From NCBI GenBank assembly GCA_050949415.1, contig JBMNFR010000002.1, positions 186,001 through 250,000 of the forward strand: a stretch of 64,000 bases of DNA, read 5' to 3'. Positions 19,174 through 27,934 of this stretch are shown piece by piece. The stretch's first letter is position 1. Every line of letters begins with the position of its first letter. The position numbers and the translations under genes are program-made. The notes beneath the pieces are model-generated. The model was given only the letters and a program-made list of their open reading frames with translations, was not told the origin of the DNA and searched no databases. The DNA is from JAAZKI01 sp012799905 (GTDB lineage Bacteria > Verrucomicrobiota > Lentisphaeria > Oligosphaerales > Oligosphaeraceae).

Positions 19174-19204
19174 TGAACCACGAATGGACACGAATGGACA
19201 CGAA
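19174..19204. repeat. Left arm of 31-bp inverted repeat around the AlbA gene
   Basis: It starts at the brxC stop codon (TGA) and contains two CGAATGGACA decamers. It matches the reverse complement of 20965-20995 at 29 of 31 positions. It also supplies the start codon of the AlbA-domain gene. Confidence 0.8.
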
Positions 19205-20856
19205 ATTGATAAGCTGATCCAGCAGGGCGAAAGCTTGTCGCTGGAATTCAAGAGCGACCTGAAGTGCCTGCCTGATCGCGACCTGGTGGCCGTCGGTCGT
19301 TTCTTTGGCCAATACCGATGGCGGCAACCTGTTGCTTGGTGTGGAGGATGATGGCTCGGTTACCGGCTTGCATGCCAACCATCTGAACGTGTCGGGCATT
19401 CCTTCGCTGATCGCCAACAAAACCAATCCCGCCATATCTGTTCGCATCGAGCGGTGTGAGTTGCAGGGCAAATCCATCGCCCGTATCTCCGTGCCCAAAT
19501 CCCGGCAATTGGTTTCAACCTCCGATGGCCTTCTGGTCCGAAGGCGGCTCAAACTTGATGGCACACCTGAAGCTGTACCCTTTTACCCCCATGAGTTTAT
19601 CCAGCGCCAGTCGTCAATGGGGCTTGTCGATCCCTCTGCCATGATGCTTGAGGAGGTGGAAGCAAGCCAACTCGACCCACTGCAACGGCTGCGCATTCGT
19701 AACGCCATTAAGAAATACGGCGGCGAACAATCCCTGCTGGCGCTGGCCGATGACGAACTGGATGGCGCTCTGGGGCTCTGTCGGGAAGGGAACGGCATCA
19801 GGCGGCCAACCGTGGCCGGATTGCTGTTGCTGGGAACCGAAAGTCTGTTGCGACAACATCTTCCCGCCTACGAGGTCGCTTTTCAAGTCGTGCAAGCTAC
19901 AGACGTCAGGGTGAATGAGTTCTTCCGGAAACCACTGCTCGAAACCTTCGAGGAGGTGGAGCTTCTTTTCAAGGCGCGGGTCGAAGAAGAAGAGATCCAG
20001 GTCGGCTTCTTCCGGGTGCCGGTTCCCAACTATGATCGACGCGCTTTCCGCGAAGCCTTCGTCAACGCCCTGGTACACCGCGACTTCAGCCGTTTGGGAG
20101 CCGTGCACGTCAAGATCACAGGCGATGGCCTTTCGATCAGCAATCCCGGCGGATTCGTCGAAGGCGTCACCCTGGACAATCTGCTCGTTGCCGACCCTCG
20201 TTCCCGTAATCCGCTACTTGCTGACGTGATCAAGCGGATCGGCCTGGCCGAGCGCACTGGCCGCGGGATTGACCGCATCTATGAAGGCATGCTCCGCTAC
20301 GGACGACCCGCACCGGATTACTTCATGTCCAATGAGTTCACGGTTTCCGTGCAAATGGCCAATGCAGCCGCCGATCTCGATTTTCTCAAGATGGTCGTCG
20401 AACACGAGGACAAGCTGGGAAATATGCCCATTGACTCCCTGATCATCCTTTCCCGTCTCCGCGAAGAGCGACGCTTGACCACCGCCGACCTAACGCCATC
20501 CGTCCAGAAGCCGGAGGCCAATGTGCGGGCGACTTTGGAAAAACTGGTCGAATCCGGCTTTCTGGAACCTCACGGAGCCGGCAGAGGCCGCACCTATACA
20601 CTCAGCGCGAAGATGTATCAAAAGGCGGGAAAAAAATCGGAGTATATCCGCCAAGCCGGGTTTGCTCCCATCCAGCAGGAGCAGATGGTGCTCAACTACA
20701 TCGACAAGCACGGCAGCATCAAACGTGCGGATGTCATGGACTTGTGTCATCTCTCTCAGGATCAGGCCTATAAGTTGCTCATCGCGCCTCAAGAGGAGTG
20801 AAAAAATCGTTCAAATTGGCGACCGGAAGGGGGCGATTTATGAGCGTAAGCGTTAA
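19184..20856 (+). pseudogene. AlbA_2/Schlafen-domain ATP-binding protein, two frameshifts
   Basis: About 557 codons. An N-terminal AlbA_2 (divergent AAA_4/Schlafen) domain ('ESLSLEFKS', 'ANTDGGNLLLGVEDDG') is followed by a GHKL-type ATP-binding domain ('FREAFVNALVHRDF', 'NPGGFVEGV') and C-terminal winged helices. The frame breaks near 19295, between 'CLPDRDLVAV' and 'VVSLANTDGG'. It breaks again near 20782, where the other frame reads 'RSEKIVQIGDRKGAIYERKR'. The start at 19184 comes from a decamer repeat. The gene lies between brxC and pglX, bounded by an inverted repeat, and looks like inserted cargo. Such proteins are common in defence islands, but the role is unknown. Confidence 0.8.
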
Positions 20857-20915
20857 TATATGCGACAGGCGCAAATATATGCGCCCTCTTATGCGCCCGC
20901 GCATAAAAGCGTGTA
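20857..20915. repeat. GCGCATA-type short repeats after the AlbA gene
   Basis: Clustered GCGCATA/TATGCGC words, some palindromic (GCGCAAATATATGCGC; TTATGCGCCCGCGCATAA), in the 153-bp gap before pglX. They are followed by 9-base TTCCGTGNN and 10-base ATTCGTGNNN tandem units. They could be protein binding sites or repeat-element debris. Confidence 0.6.
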
Positions 20916-20964
20916 TAGCAAGTGCCCCTTCCGTGCTTTCCGTGTATTCCGTGGTTAAAAATTA

Positions 20965-20995
20965 TTCGTGTGGATTCGTGTCCATTCGTGGTTCA
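20965..20995. repeat. Right arm of 31-bp inverted repeat around the AlbA gene
   Basis: It contains three ATTCGTGNNN decamers. It is complementary to 19174-19204 at 29 of 31 positions and ends 14 bp before the pglX start. Confidence 0.8.
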
Positions 20996-21009
20996 AAAGG
21001 ATTGTGAAG

Positions 21010-23890
21010 ATGAAAGAAACCAGTTTGTTCGACTCGCTGCTTGAAGAGCCGCAGAAGCCCTCCGGCCCGGTGACTTGCCTCGGCATGACCTTCGAGAACG
21101 ACGAGGCCCGCCGCGCCCACTTTACCGAGGAACTGCGCAAGAAGCTGCAGGACCCGGAGTTCCGCAAGATCGAAGGCTTTCCCATCGGCAGCGACGAGGA
21201 CATTCTGAACCTGAGCGATCCGCCGTACTACACCGCCTGCCCGAACCCATGGATTGCCGATTTTATCCGCTTTTGGGAAGCGGAAAAAATCAGGGACGAG
21301 GGATTAGGGACGTGGGACGAGAAAGAAGGCGCTCACCCCTCGCCCCTCACCCCTCGCCCCTATCATAGAGAGCCTTTTGCTGCAGATGTAAGCGAAGGGA
21401 AAAACCATCCGATTTACAACGCGCACAGTCCTATCATACCAAGGTACCGCACACGCGCCATCATGCGCTACATCCTCCATTACACCGAGCCGGGGGATAT
21501 TGTGTTCGACGGCTTCTGTGGAACCGGCATGACCGGTGTGGCCGCGCAGATGTGCGGCGACCGTAACGAAGTCATGGCGCTCGGTTATCAGGTGAAGCCG
21601 GACGGAACCATTTTGCAGGAAGAGACGGATGAAGATGGTAAAAAGGTTTGGCGGCCTTTTTCAAAGCTTGGTGTGCGCAAAGCCGTACTGAACGACCTTT
21701 CACCAGCGGCAACCTTCATCGCTTATAACTACAACACCCCGGTGGATGTGGCAGCATTTGAGAAAGAGGCGAAACGCATTCTCAAAGAGGTTGAAGAGGA
21801 ATGCGGATGGATGTATGAGACGCTTCATGTCGATGGGAAGACCAAAGGTAAGATTAATTACATGGTTTGGTCAGATGTATTTGTTTGCCCACAATGCACT
21901 AATGAAGTTGTTTTTTGGGATGTCGCAGTTAACAAAAAAACTGGAACAGTTAGCGACTCATTTGCCTGCCCACATTGTAGCATTGCTTTAACAAAGAGAA
22001 GCATGGATAGAGCCATGGTAACTATGTTTGATGGCTCAATAAATGACACTATCTCCCAAGCAAAACAAGTACCTGTTCTTATCGAATATACAGTAAAGGG
22101 CGAAAAATTAAAAAAAAGGCCGGATAGCAATGATATTGCGATAATTGATTCTATAGATAAGGCAGCAATACCCTATTGGTTTCCATGTCATAGAATGATG
22201 AAAGGCAAAGAAACCAGGAGAAATGATAGCATCGGCTTAACTCACGTACATCATTTTTACACAAAGCGAAATTTATGGATATTAGCTGCCGTAAGGAGTA
22301 GGTGTATAACGCCGCAAACGCTTTTATGGTTCAACTCACAACTGATTAACCTTAGCAAGCTAAACCGCTATCGGCCAGGGGTCTCTTTTCCCTACAACCC
22401 GTTAAGCGGAACATTTTATATTGGATCACTGGTGTCTGAGTCATCTGTTTTTATTGCATATAAAAATAAGCTCAAGAAGCTGGTCGCCGCCTTCCGAGAA
22501 ATTAAATCTACGAACATAATAGAAACTAAATCTACAACTTGCATGGACTCAATATCTGTTGACTATATTTTCGTAGATCCTCCGTTTGGTGCCAATTTGA
22601 ATTACTCAGAACTTAGTTCTCTATGGGAGCAATGGTTGAAGGTATGGACAAATAATAAGACGGAAGCGATTGAGAACTCTGCACAGGGAAAAGGTATCAC
22701 AGAATACCGAGATCTCTTGGTTCAGTGCTTTTTTCAGGCATATAGAGCACTAAAGCCAGGACATTGGATGACAGTGGAATTTTCAAACACTAAGGCTTCT
22801 ATATGGAACAGCATTCAAACAGCGCTAAATGAAGCTGGATTTATTGTAGCTAATGTTTCTGCGCTAGATAAGAAACAAGGAAGTTTTAAGGCAGTAACAA
22901 CACCTACCGCTGTTAAACAAGACCTTGTTATTTCAGCCTACAAACCCAATGGCGGTTTTGAAGAACGCTTTCAGAAAGAGGCGCAAACCGAAGAAGGTGT
23001 TTGGGATTTTGTTCGCACCCATTTGAAGTATTTGCCGGTCACGAAACAACAGGGAGCCTTGCTGCAGTTTGTCCCGGAACGTGATCCGCGCATCCTGTTC
23101 GACCAGATGGTGGCCTACTACGTCCGCAAGGGCTACCCCGTGCCGATCTCGAGCCAGGAGTTCCAGATTGGGCTGTCGCAGCGTTTCATCGAGCGCGACG
23201 GCATGTATTTCCTGCCGGATCAGGTGGCCGAATACGACCGCAAGAAGATGACCACGGGCGAACTCAAGCAGATGGCCATGTTCGTCTCCGACGAAGCATC
23301 CGCCATCCAGTGGCTCCGCCAGCTCATCAAGGAAAAGCCGCAGACCTTCTCCGACATCAATCCGCAGTTCATGCAGCAGCTTGGCGGCTGGAGCAAAAAC
23401 GAGGCCCAGCTCGACCTGCGCGAACTGCTAAACCAGAACTTCCTCTGCTACGACGGCAAAGGATCAATTCCCGCACAGATCGTTGCGTGGATGATGAAAA
23501 GTTCGACCCTGCGGGAATTGATCAGTGCGGAAGTGCGAAGTGCGAAGTGCGAAAAAGAGGACTCCGGCGCACTGCGCACAACGCACCCCGCACTCCTCCG
23601 CGAAGCGGAGAACCGCTGGTACGTGCCCGATCCCAACAAGGCGGGCGACCTAGAGAAGCTGCGCGAGAAGGCGCTGCTCAAGGAGTTCGAGGAATACAAA
23701 GAGGTCGAAGAAAAAACTCAAGGTCTTCCGCCTGGAAGCTGTCCGCGCCGGATTCAAGAAAGCCTGGCAGGAGCGCGACTACGCAGTCATCGTCGCCGTG
23801 GCCGACAAGATCCCCAACAACGTCCTGGAAGAAGATCCCAAACTGCTCATGTGGTACGACCAGGCAGTAACACGAATGGGAGGGGAATGA
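21010..23890 (+). CDS. pglX: BREX-3 adenine-specific DNA methyltransferase PglX, C-terminus frameshifted
   Basis: About 960 codons. SAM-binding motif I is 'DGFCGTGMTG' (from D167) and the catalytic motif IV is 'DPPFGANLNYSELS' (from D523), the PglXI pattern of type 3 BREX. It should methylate a BREX motif to mark self DNA. The start at 21010 ('MKETSLFDSL') has GTGAAGA upstream. Near 23710 an A-run has one base too many. The family-like C-terminus ('LEAVRAGFKKAWQERDYAVI') lies in another frame and ends with TGA at 23890, whereas the frame as written ends at 23895 in nonsense. Two 70-bp heptad palindromes are embedded. Roughly 21.85-22.98 kb is strikingly AT-richer than the flanks. Confidence 0.88.
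21293..21362. repeat. 70-bp heptad palindrome in pglX (N-terminal part)
   Basis: Ten 7-base units in register: GGGACGA/GGGATTA/GGGACGT/GGGACGA, two central units, then ACCCCTC/GCCCCTC/ACCCCTC/GCCCCTA. The arms pair. It is translated within 'DEGLGTWDEKEGAHPSPLTP'. Confidence 0.9.
23524..23593. repeat. 70-bp heptad palindrome in pglX (C-terminal part)
   Basis: Ten 7-base units in register: AGTGCGG then three AAGTGCG, centre AAAAAGA/GGACTCC, then GGCGCAC/TGCGCAC/AACGCAC/CCCGCAC. Its sequence class is the same as the brxC copies at 18007 and 18723. Confidence 0.9.
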
Positions 23891-23891
23891 A

Positions 23892-26675
23892 ATGACAGAT
23901 AAATGGAATTTCCCGGGAAGCAAATGGTGGAAGTTTGATTTCCACACACATACTCCTATCTCTGATGATTATGGCCGTGGTGATGAATCCTTCAAGAGCA
24001 TCGAGTTGGAAGAATGGCTCCAAAAAGCCATGGAATCCGGACTCGATTGTGTTGTGGTAACCGACCACAACTCGGGGAAATGGATTGATGTATTGAAGGC
24101 CAAGAACAAAGAGCTTCGAGACCGTGACACAAAGCCCGTCTGGTACAGAGAGCTGGCCATATTCCCTGGGGTTGAGATCACGGTTGCCAACAGCAGCAGC
24201 CGGGTTCATCTGCTCGCGGTTTTTGACCCGAGTTGCGACAGTCAAAAGGTGACCGGCGTTCTGGGGGCATGCGGAATCACATCTGGCTACGGTGATCCGA
24301 ATATATCCACGTCAACCGGCTTTGTGGATACCGTGAAACACATCATCGAAGCAGGCGGAGTTGCTCTACCGGCCCATATCGATGGTAAACAGGGATTGCT
24401 TGAAGGTATTGTCTCATTATCGCCTGAACTCGAAAAAAGCCTGAAAGCTGTATCGGCCGCAGAGTTTTGCGATCTTCATAAATTCGACAACGCGGAACCA
24501 ACCTTGAAAAAGGCGGTTGACCGTCTTGCAAAAGTGGCTGGTTCCGATGCCCATAAACCAGGCGACATCGGGAGGCATTCCAGTTGGCTTAAGATGAGCC
24601 GACCTTCTATTGAGGGTCTGCGACTGGCATTACTCGATCATGAGTTCTGTGTAAAAAACCAATCTGAAAATCCTAATCACCTGCCTGATATCTTCCTGTC
24701 GAAGCTGACTATCAAGGCCATGCGCCACTGCGGCCGCATCAGTGGTCAACCATTCGTCACCCAGTTGCACCCGCATTTCAATTCAGTCATCGGCGGACGA
24801 GGAACCGGAAAATCCACCATCCTCGAGTCGATCCGTATCGTTTCTCGTCGTGATCAGAATCTGGCGACCGAAGCCCCCAGGGTAAAAGATGAGCTGGATA
24901 AGTTCATGAAGCTGTCGCAGAACAAAGGCGTCATGCTGAATGACACGGAAATCCTGATGGAGATTCACCGGCGTGGCAAGAATTATCAACTGCGCTGGAG
25001 ATTTGACGGCCAGGGCGCGGTGTTGGAGGAAGAAGCCAACAGTGCTTGGCAAGAAATCGAAGCCGGTGACCTTAGAGGGCGGTTCCCGATAAGCATTTTC
25101 AGCCAAAAACAAATCAACGAACTCGCATCGAATCCGCGAGGGCTTTTGGAAGTCGTTGACCGTTCACCAGAGGTGGATCGGGCGGAATGGAGGTCACGCT
25201 GGGAAAGCGTCAAAAGTCAGTTCCTTCAATTGAGGGAGCGAAGAAGAGAACTATTACGGCAACTGGCTGGCGAACAGCAAATTCGTGCAAAGCTGGGGGA
25301 CGTTGAAAACGACCTAAAGCAATATGAAGAAAAAGGTCATGGTGAGGTACTGAAACAGTATCAGAAGCGCAGCCAACAAAAGAACGGCCTTCCCGATGAC
25401 CAGGTTTTTGATGACCTTTCGTCTGGCATAAGAGAGCTAGCATCCAACGCTGGGCTGTCCGACTTTCCTGCACATTTATTCGACGAGCAGGATGAAACCA
25501 CTGCCGAGATCAAGGCGATTCACGAACAAACAGCGCAAGAGCTAAAAAAGGTCAGTGAAACGCTTGGCAAGCTCGCCGACAGCGTTGATGCACTAAAGGC
25601 CCAAAGGGCAAAAGACATTTCCTCAAGCAAATGGCACCAGGCAGTACAGGCAAGCATCGCCGCATATGATGGACTGGTCAAAGAGTATGAGGAAAAGAAG
25701 AGCCAATTGAGTATTTCCCTTTACGGGGAATGGGTACAACAGCGTAATCAATTGCAGCAGCAATTGAAAAAGCTGGATTCCGTCCGCAAGGAAACTGAGT
25801 CGACGGAAAAGCAGATTGAGGAATCCCTCGCCAAGCTTCAGGAATTACGCGTCGAGTTGCTCGAAAAAAGGAGAAGTTTTCTTAACAAAGTCATCGGGGC
25901 CAGCGCTTTTGTGCGCATGGAGTTGGTTCAGTATGGTGACGTGAGTACATTGGAAGACGAATATCGCTCCTTGCTCAATCTTGAAGATGGCAAGTTTGTA
26001 AGTTCGGTATGTGACCGAGAAAACAAACAGGGCCTTCTCTGGGCTTTCAACAAATGGGAAGAGGCTAAAACACCTGAATCTGATCTGCCTCAGCTCATCT
26101 CGCAGATCAAAGCCAGAACGCTTGATATCGCCAGAGGGCAGGTTTCCGGTAATCACGGTGCGTTCGACAATCGCTTGAAAAAGTTACTGGAAACACAACC
26201 GGCCATTTTCGATCAGCTCGATGCATGGTGGCCCGAAGATATGCTTCGGGTGAAGTATTCCAAAGACCCGTCCTCTGGCAAGTTTGATGACCTGGAAAAA
26301 GGGTCTGCCGGGCAGAAAGCAGCAGCGATTCTTGCCTTCTTGCTGAGCCATGGCAACGAACCGTTGATTATCGATCAGCCGGAAGACGATCTGGATAACG
26401 CGTTGATCTATGACCTCATCGTTAAACAGATTCATGAGAATAAGAATAGACGCCAGCTTGTCATCGTGACTCACAATCCCAACATCGTCGTGAACGGCGA
26501 TTCCGAACTAGTCCATGTTCTGAAATATGAAGGTGGTCAGGTACAAATTGACCAACAAGGCGGACTTGAGGAATCGAGCATCCGGGAGTCGATCTGCACC
26601 ATCATGGAAGGCGGTGAAGATGCATTTGACAAGCGCTACGCTCGAATAAGGACAGAGAGGTTCAATCATGTTTGA
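23892..26675 (+). CDS. TrlF-type PHP-domain/SMC-like ATPase
   Basis: A 927-residue protein. The N-terminal PHP phosphoesterase domain shows 'FDFHTHTP' (H18, H20), 'VVTDHNS' and 'GSDAHKPGD'. An ABC/SMC-type ATPase follows, with Walker A 'GGRGTGKST' at about 301-309, a long coiled coil (about 430-680), signature-like 'GSAGQKAAAILAFLL' and Walker B 'PLIIDQPEDDLDN' (D828). This matches the family NCBI calls TrlF AAA-like ATPase, found in defence islands, probably a nucleic-acid-sensing ATPase coupled to a phosphoesterase. It sits between pglX and brxHII, overlaps the following gene by 8 bp, and is AT-richer than the BREX core. Confidence 0.82.
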   Translation: MTDKWNFPGSKWWKFDFHTHTPISDDYGRGDESFKSIELEEWLQKAMESGLDCVVVTDHNSGKWIDVLKAKNKELRDRDTKPVWYRELAIFPGVEITVANSSSRVHLLAVFDPSCDSQKVTGVLGACGITSGYGDPNISTSTGFVDTVKHIIEAGGVALPAHIDGKQGLLEGIVSLSPELEKSLKAVSAAEFCDLHKFDNAEPTLKKAVDRLAKVAGSDAHKPGDIGRHSSWLKMSRPSIEGLRLALLDHEFCVKNQSENPNHLPDIFLSKLTIKAMRHCGRISGQPFVTQLHPHFNSVIGGRGTGKSTILESIRIVSRRDQNLATEAPRVKDELDKFMKLSQNKGVMLNDTEILMEIHRRGKNYQLRWRFDGQGAVLEEEANSAWQEIEAGDLRGRFPISIFSQKQINELASNPRGLLEVVDRSPEVDRAEWRSRWESVKSQFLQLRERRRELLRQLAGEQQIRAKLGDVENDLKQYEEKGHGEVLKQYQKRSQQKNGLPDDQVFDDLSSGIRELASNAGLSDFPAHLFDEQDETTAEIKAIHEQTAQELKKVSETLGKLADSVDALKAQRAKDISSSKWHQAVQASIAAYDGLVKEYEEKKSQLSISLYGEWVQQRNQLQQQLKKLDSVRKETESTEKQIEESLAKLQELRVELLEKRRSFLNKVIGASAFVRMELVQYGDVSTLEDEYRSLLNLEDGKFVSSVCDRENKQGLLWAFNKWEEAKTPESDLPQLISQIKARTLDIARGQVSGNHGAFDNRLKKLLETQPAIFDQLDAWWPEDMLRVKYSKDPSSGKFDDLEKGSAGQKAAAILAFLLSHGNEPLIIDQPEDDLDNALIYDLIVKQIHENKNRRQLVIVTHNPNIVVNGDSELVHVLKYEGGQVQIDQQGGLEESSIRESICTIMEGGEDAFDKRYARIRTERFNHV

Positions 26676-27927
26676 GACAACAGACGAACTGCTAAAGCAA
26701 ATCCGATTGGGCGAGGATTCCTCTCTTGAACTGAAGGACCTGAGATACAAGGGGAATCAAGTTAACGACCCACACCGTAACAGCATGGCCGATGAATTGG
26801 CTGCGATGGCGAATACTGCAAACGGCGTATTTGTATTAGGGGTTGATGACAAGTCGAGAACGGTTGTCGGCATCCCCGAGGACAAACTGGATGTTGTCGA
26901 AACTTGGGTAAGCGCGGCATATGCAACGATCTCATCATCCCCCAGCTTTTCTGCCGGATTCGAAAGATCCCTGTCGTTACCGATGATGGTGTGGAACGGG
27001 TTATTGTCAGAGTAGACGTGCCCAAGAGCCTTTATGTCCATCAAAGTCCTGGCGGTTATTATCATAGGATCGGCAGTTCTAAACGGCAGATGACGCCTGA
27101 TGTTTTGGCCAGGCTTTTTCAACAACGAAGCCAGGCCAGGATTATCCGATTTGATGAGCAGTCCGTGACTACCGCGCCCCGGGATTGTCTCGAATAAAGC
27201 CTTATGGGAAAAGTTCAAAACAGCGCTATCCCCAAAAGATGATGAAGAGTTTTTGCTCAAATTAAAACTCCTAACACAGGATGAAGATGGCAAGATCTGT
27301 CCCAGCGTCAGCGGACTATTGATGGCTTGTGAACGACCCAATGAGTTTCTCACCAATGCCTTCATTCAGGCGGTTGTTTATCGGGGGACTGAACGAAATG
27401 CAGCTTACCAGCTAGACGCAAAAGACATTACTGGGCCTTTGGATGTGCAAATCGTCGAAGCCTATAAATTCGTCGAAAAAAACATGAGGGTTTACGCGAT
27501 CAAGGAGCCTGCAAGACATGATATCCCGCAGTACGCGATGCAGGCGGTATTTGAAGCATTGGTGAATGCTGTCGCCCATAGAGACTATTCAATTCAGGGT
27601 TCTAAAGTCCGGCTGCACATGTTCTCGGATCGCCTTGAGATTTTTTCACCTGGCGCAATCCTCAACACAATGACGATTGAGAGTCTCCCTCTTCGGCAGG
27701 CAGCCCGTAATGAGCTTCTCACCAGCCTGCTCGCACGTTGCCCAATGCCTTTTGCAGATTTCCCGGGGGACCGCAAGTTTCTCATGGACAAGCGAGGCGA
27801 AGGAGTTCCCATCATCCTTTCCGTAAGCGAAAAACTCTCAGGACGACTTCCGGAGTATCGCTTGATTGATGACACAGAACTCTTATTGACCATATTTGCG
27901 ACACAGCCGCCTCAGGGAGAAGTCTAA
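26668..27927 (+). pseudogene. Second AlbA_2/Schlafen-domain protein, two frameshifts
   Basis: About 420 codons. It begins 'MFETTDELLKQIRLGED' with an AlbA_2 domain ('SSLELKDLRY', 'NGVFVLGVDD') and a GHKL-type ATPase segment ('YAMQAVFEALVNAVAHRDYS'). It is read in three pieces. The first frame is lost near 26920, after 'VETWV'. The middle frame carries 'RIRKIPVVTDDGVERVIVR' and stops at 27195. The last frame resumes with 'KALWEKFKTAL'. Each break needs one base. The start overlaps the TrlF stop, so the two may form a functional pair in intact relatives. Confidence 0.78.
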
Positions 27928-27934
27928 TTTGACA

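Larger units (their letters stand above)
15253..19176 (+). pseudogene. brxC: BREX-3 ATPase BrxC, frameshifted
   Basis: About 1307 codons end to end. Walker A is 'GNYGTGKS' (residues 67-74) and Walker B 'LLLVVDELLDYL'. BrxC is the large ATPase scaffold of BREX. As given, the frame breaks near 17410 ('AAQDALR' then must shift to 'GIANLAN') and shifts back near 18212. The coding order is therefore frame 1, frame 2, frame 1, each explained by one base. A short stretch at 18090-18122 also seems out of frame internally. Five heptad-repeat tracts lie inside the gene. Either the gene is dead or the assembly has single-base errors. Base composition dips at 16.3-16.7 kb, suggesting mosaicism. Confidence 0.85.

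Noticed and set aside
18007..23593. Heptad palindromes as CRISPR repeats
   Set aside because: Units are contiguous 7-mers in coding DNA with no regular spacers, and no cas genes are nearby.
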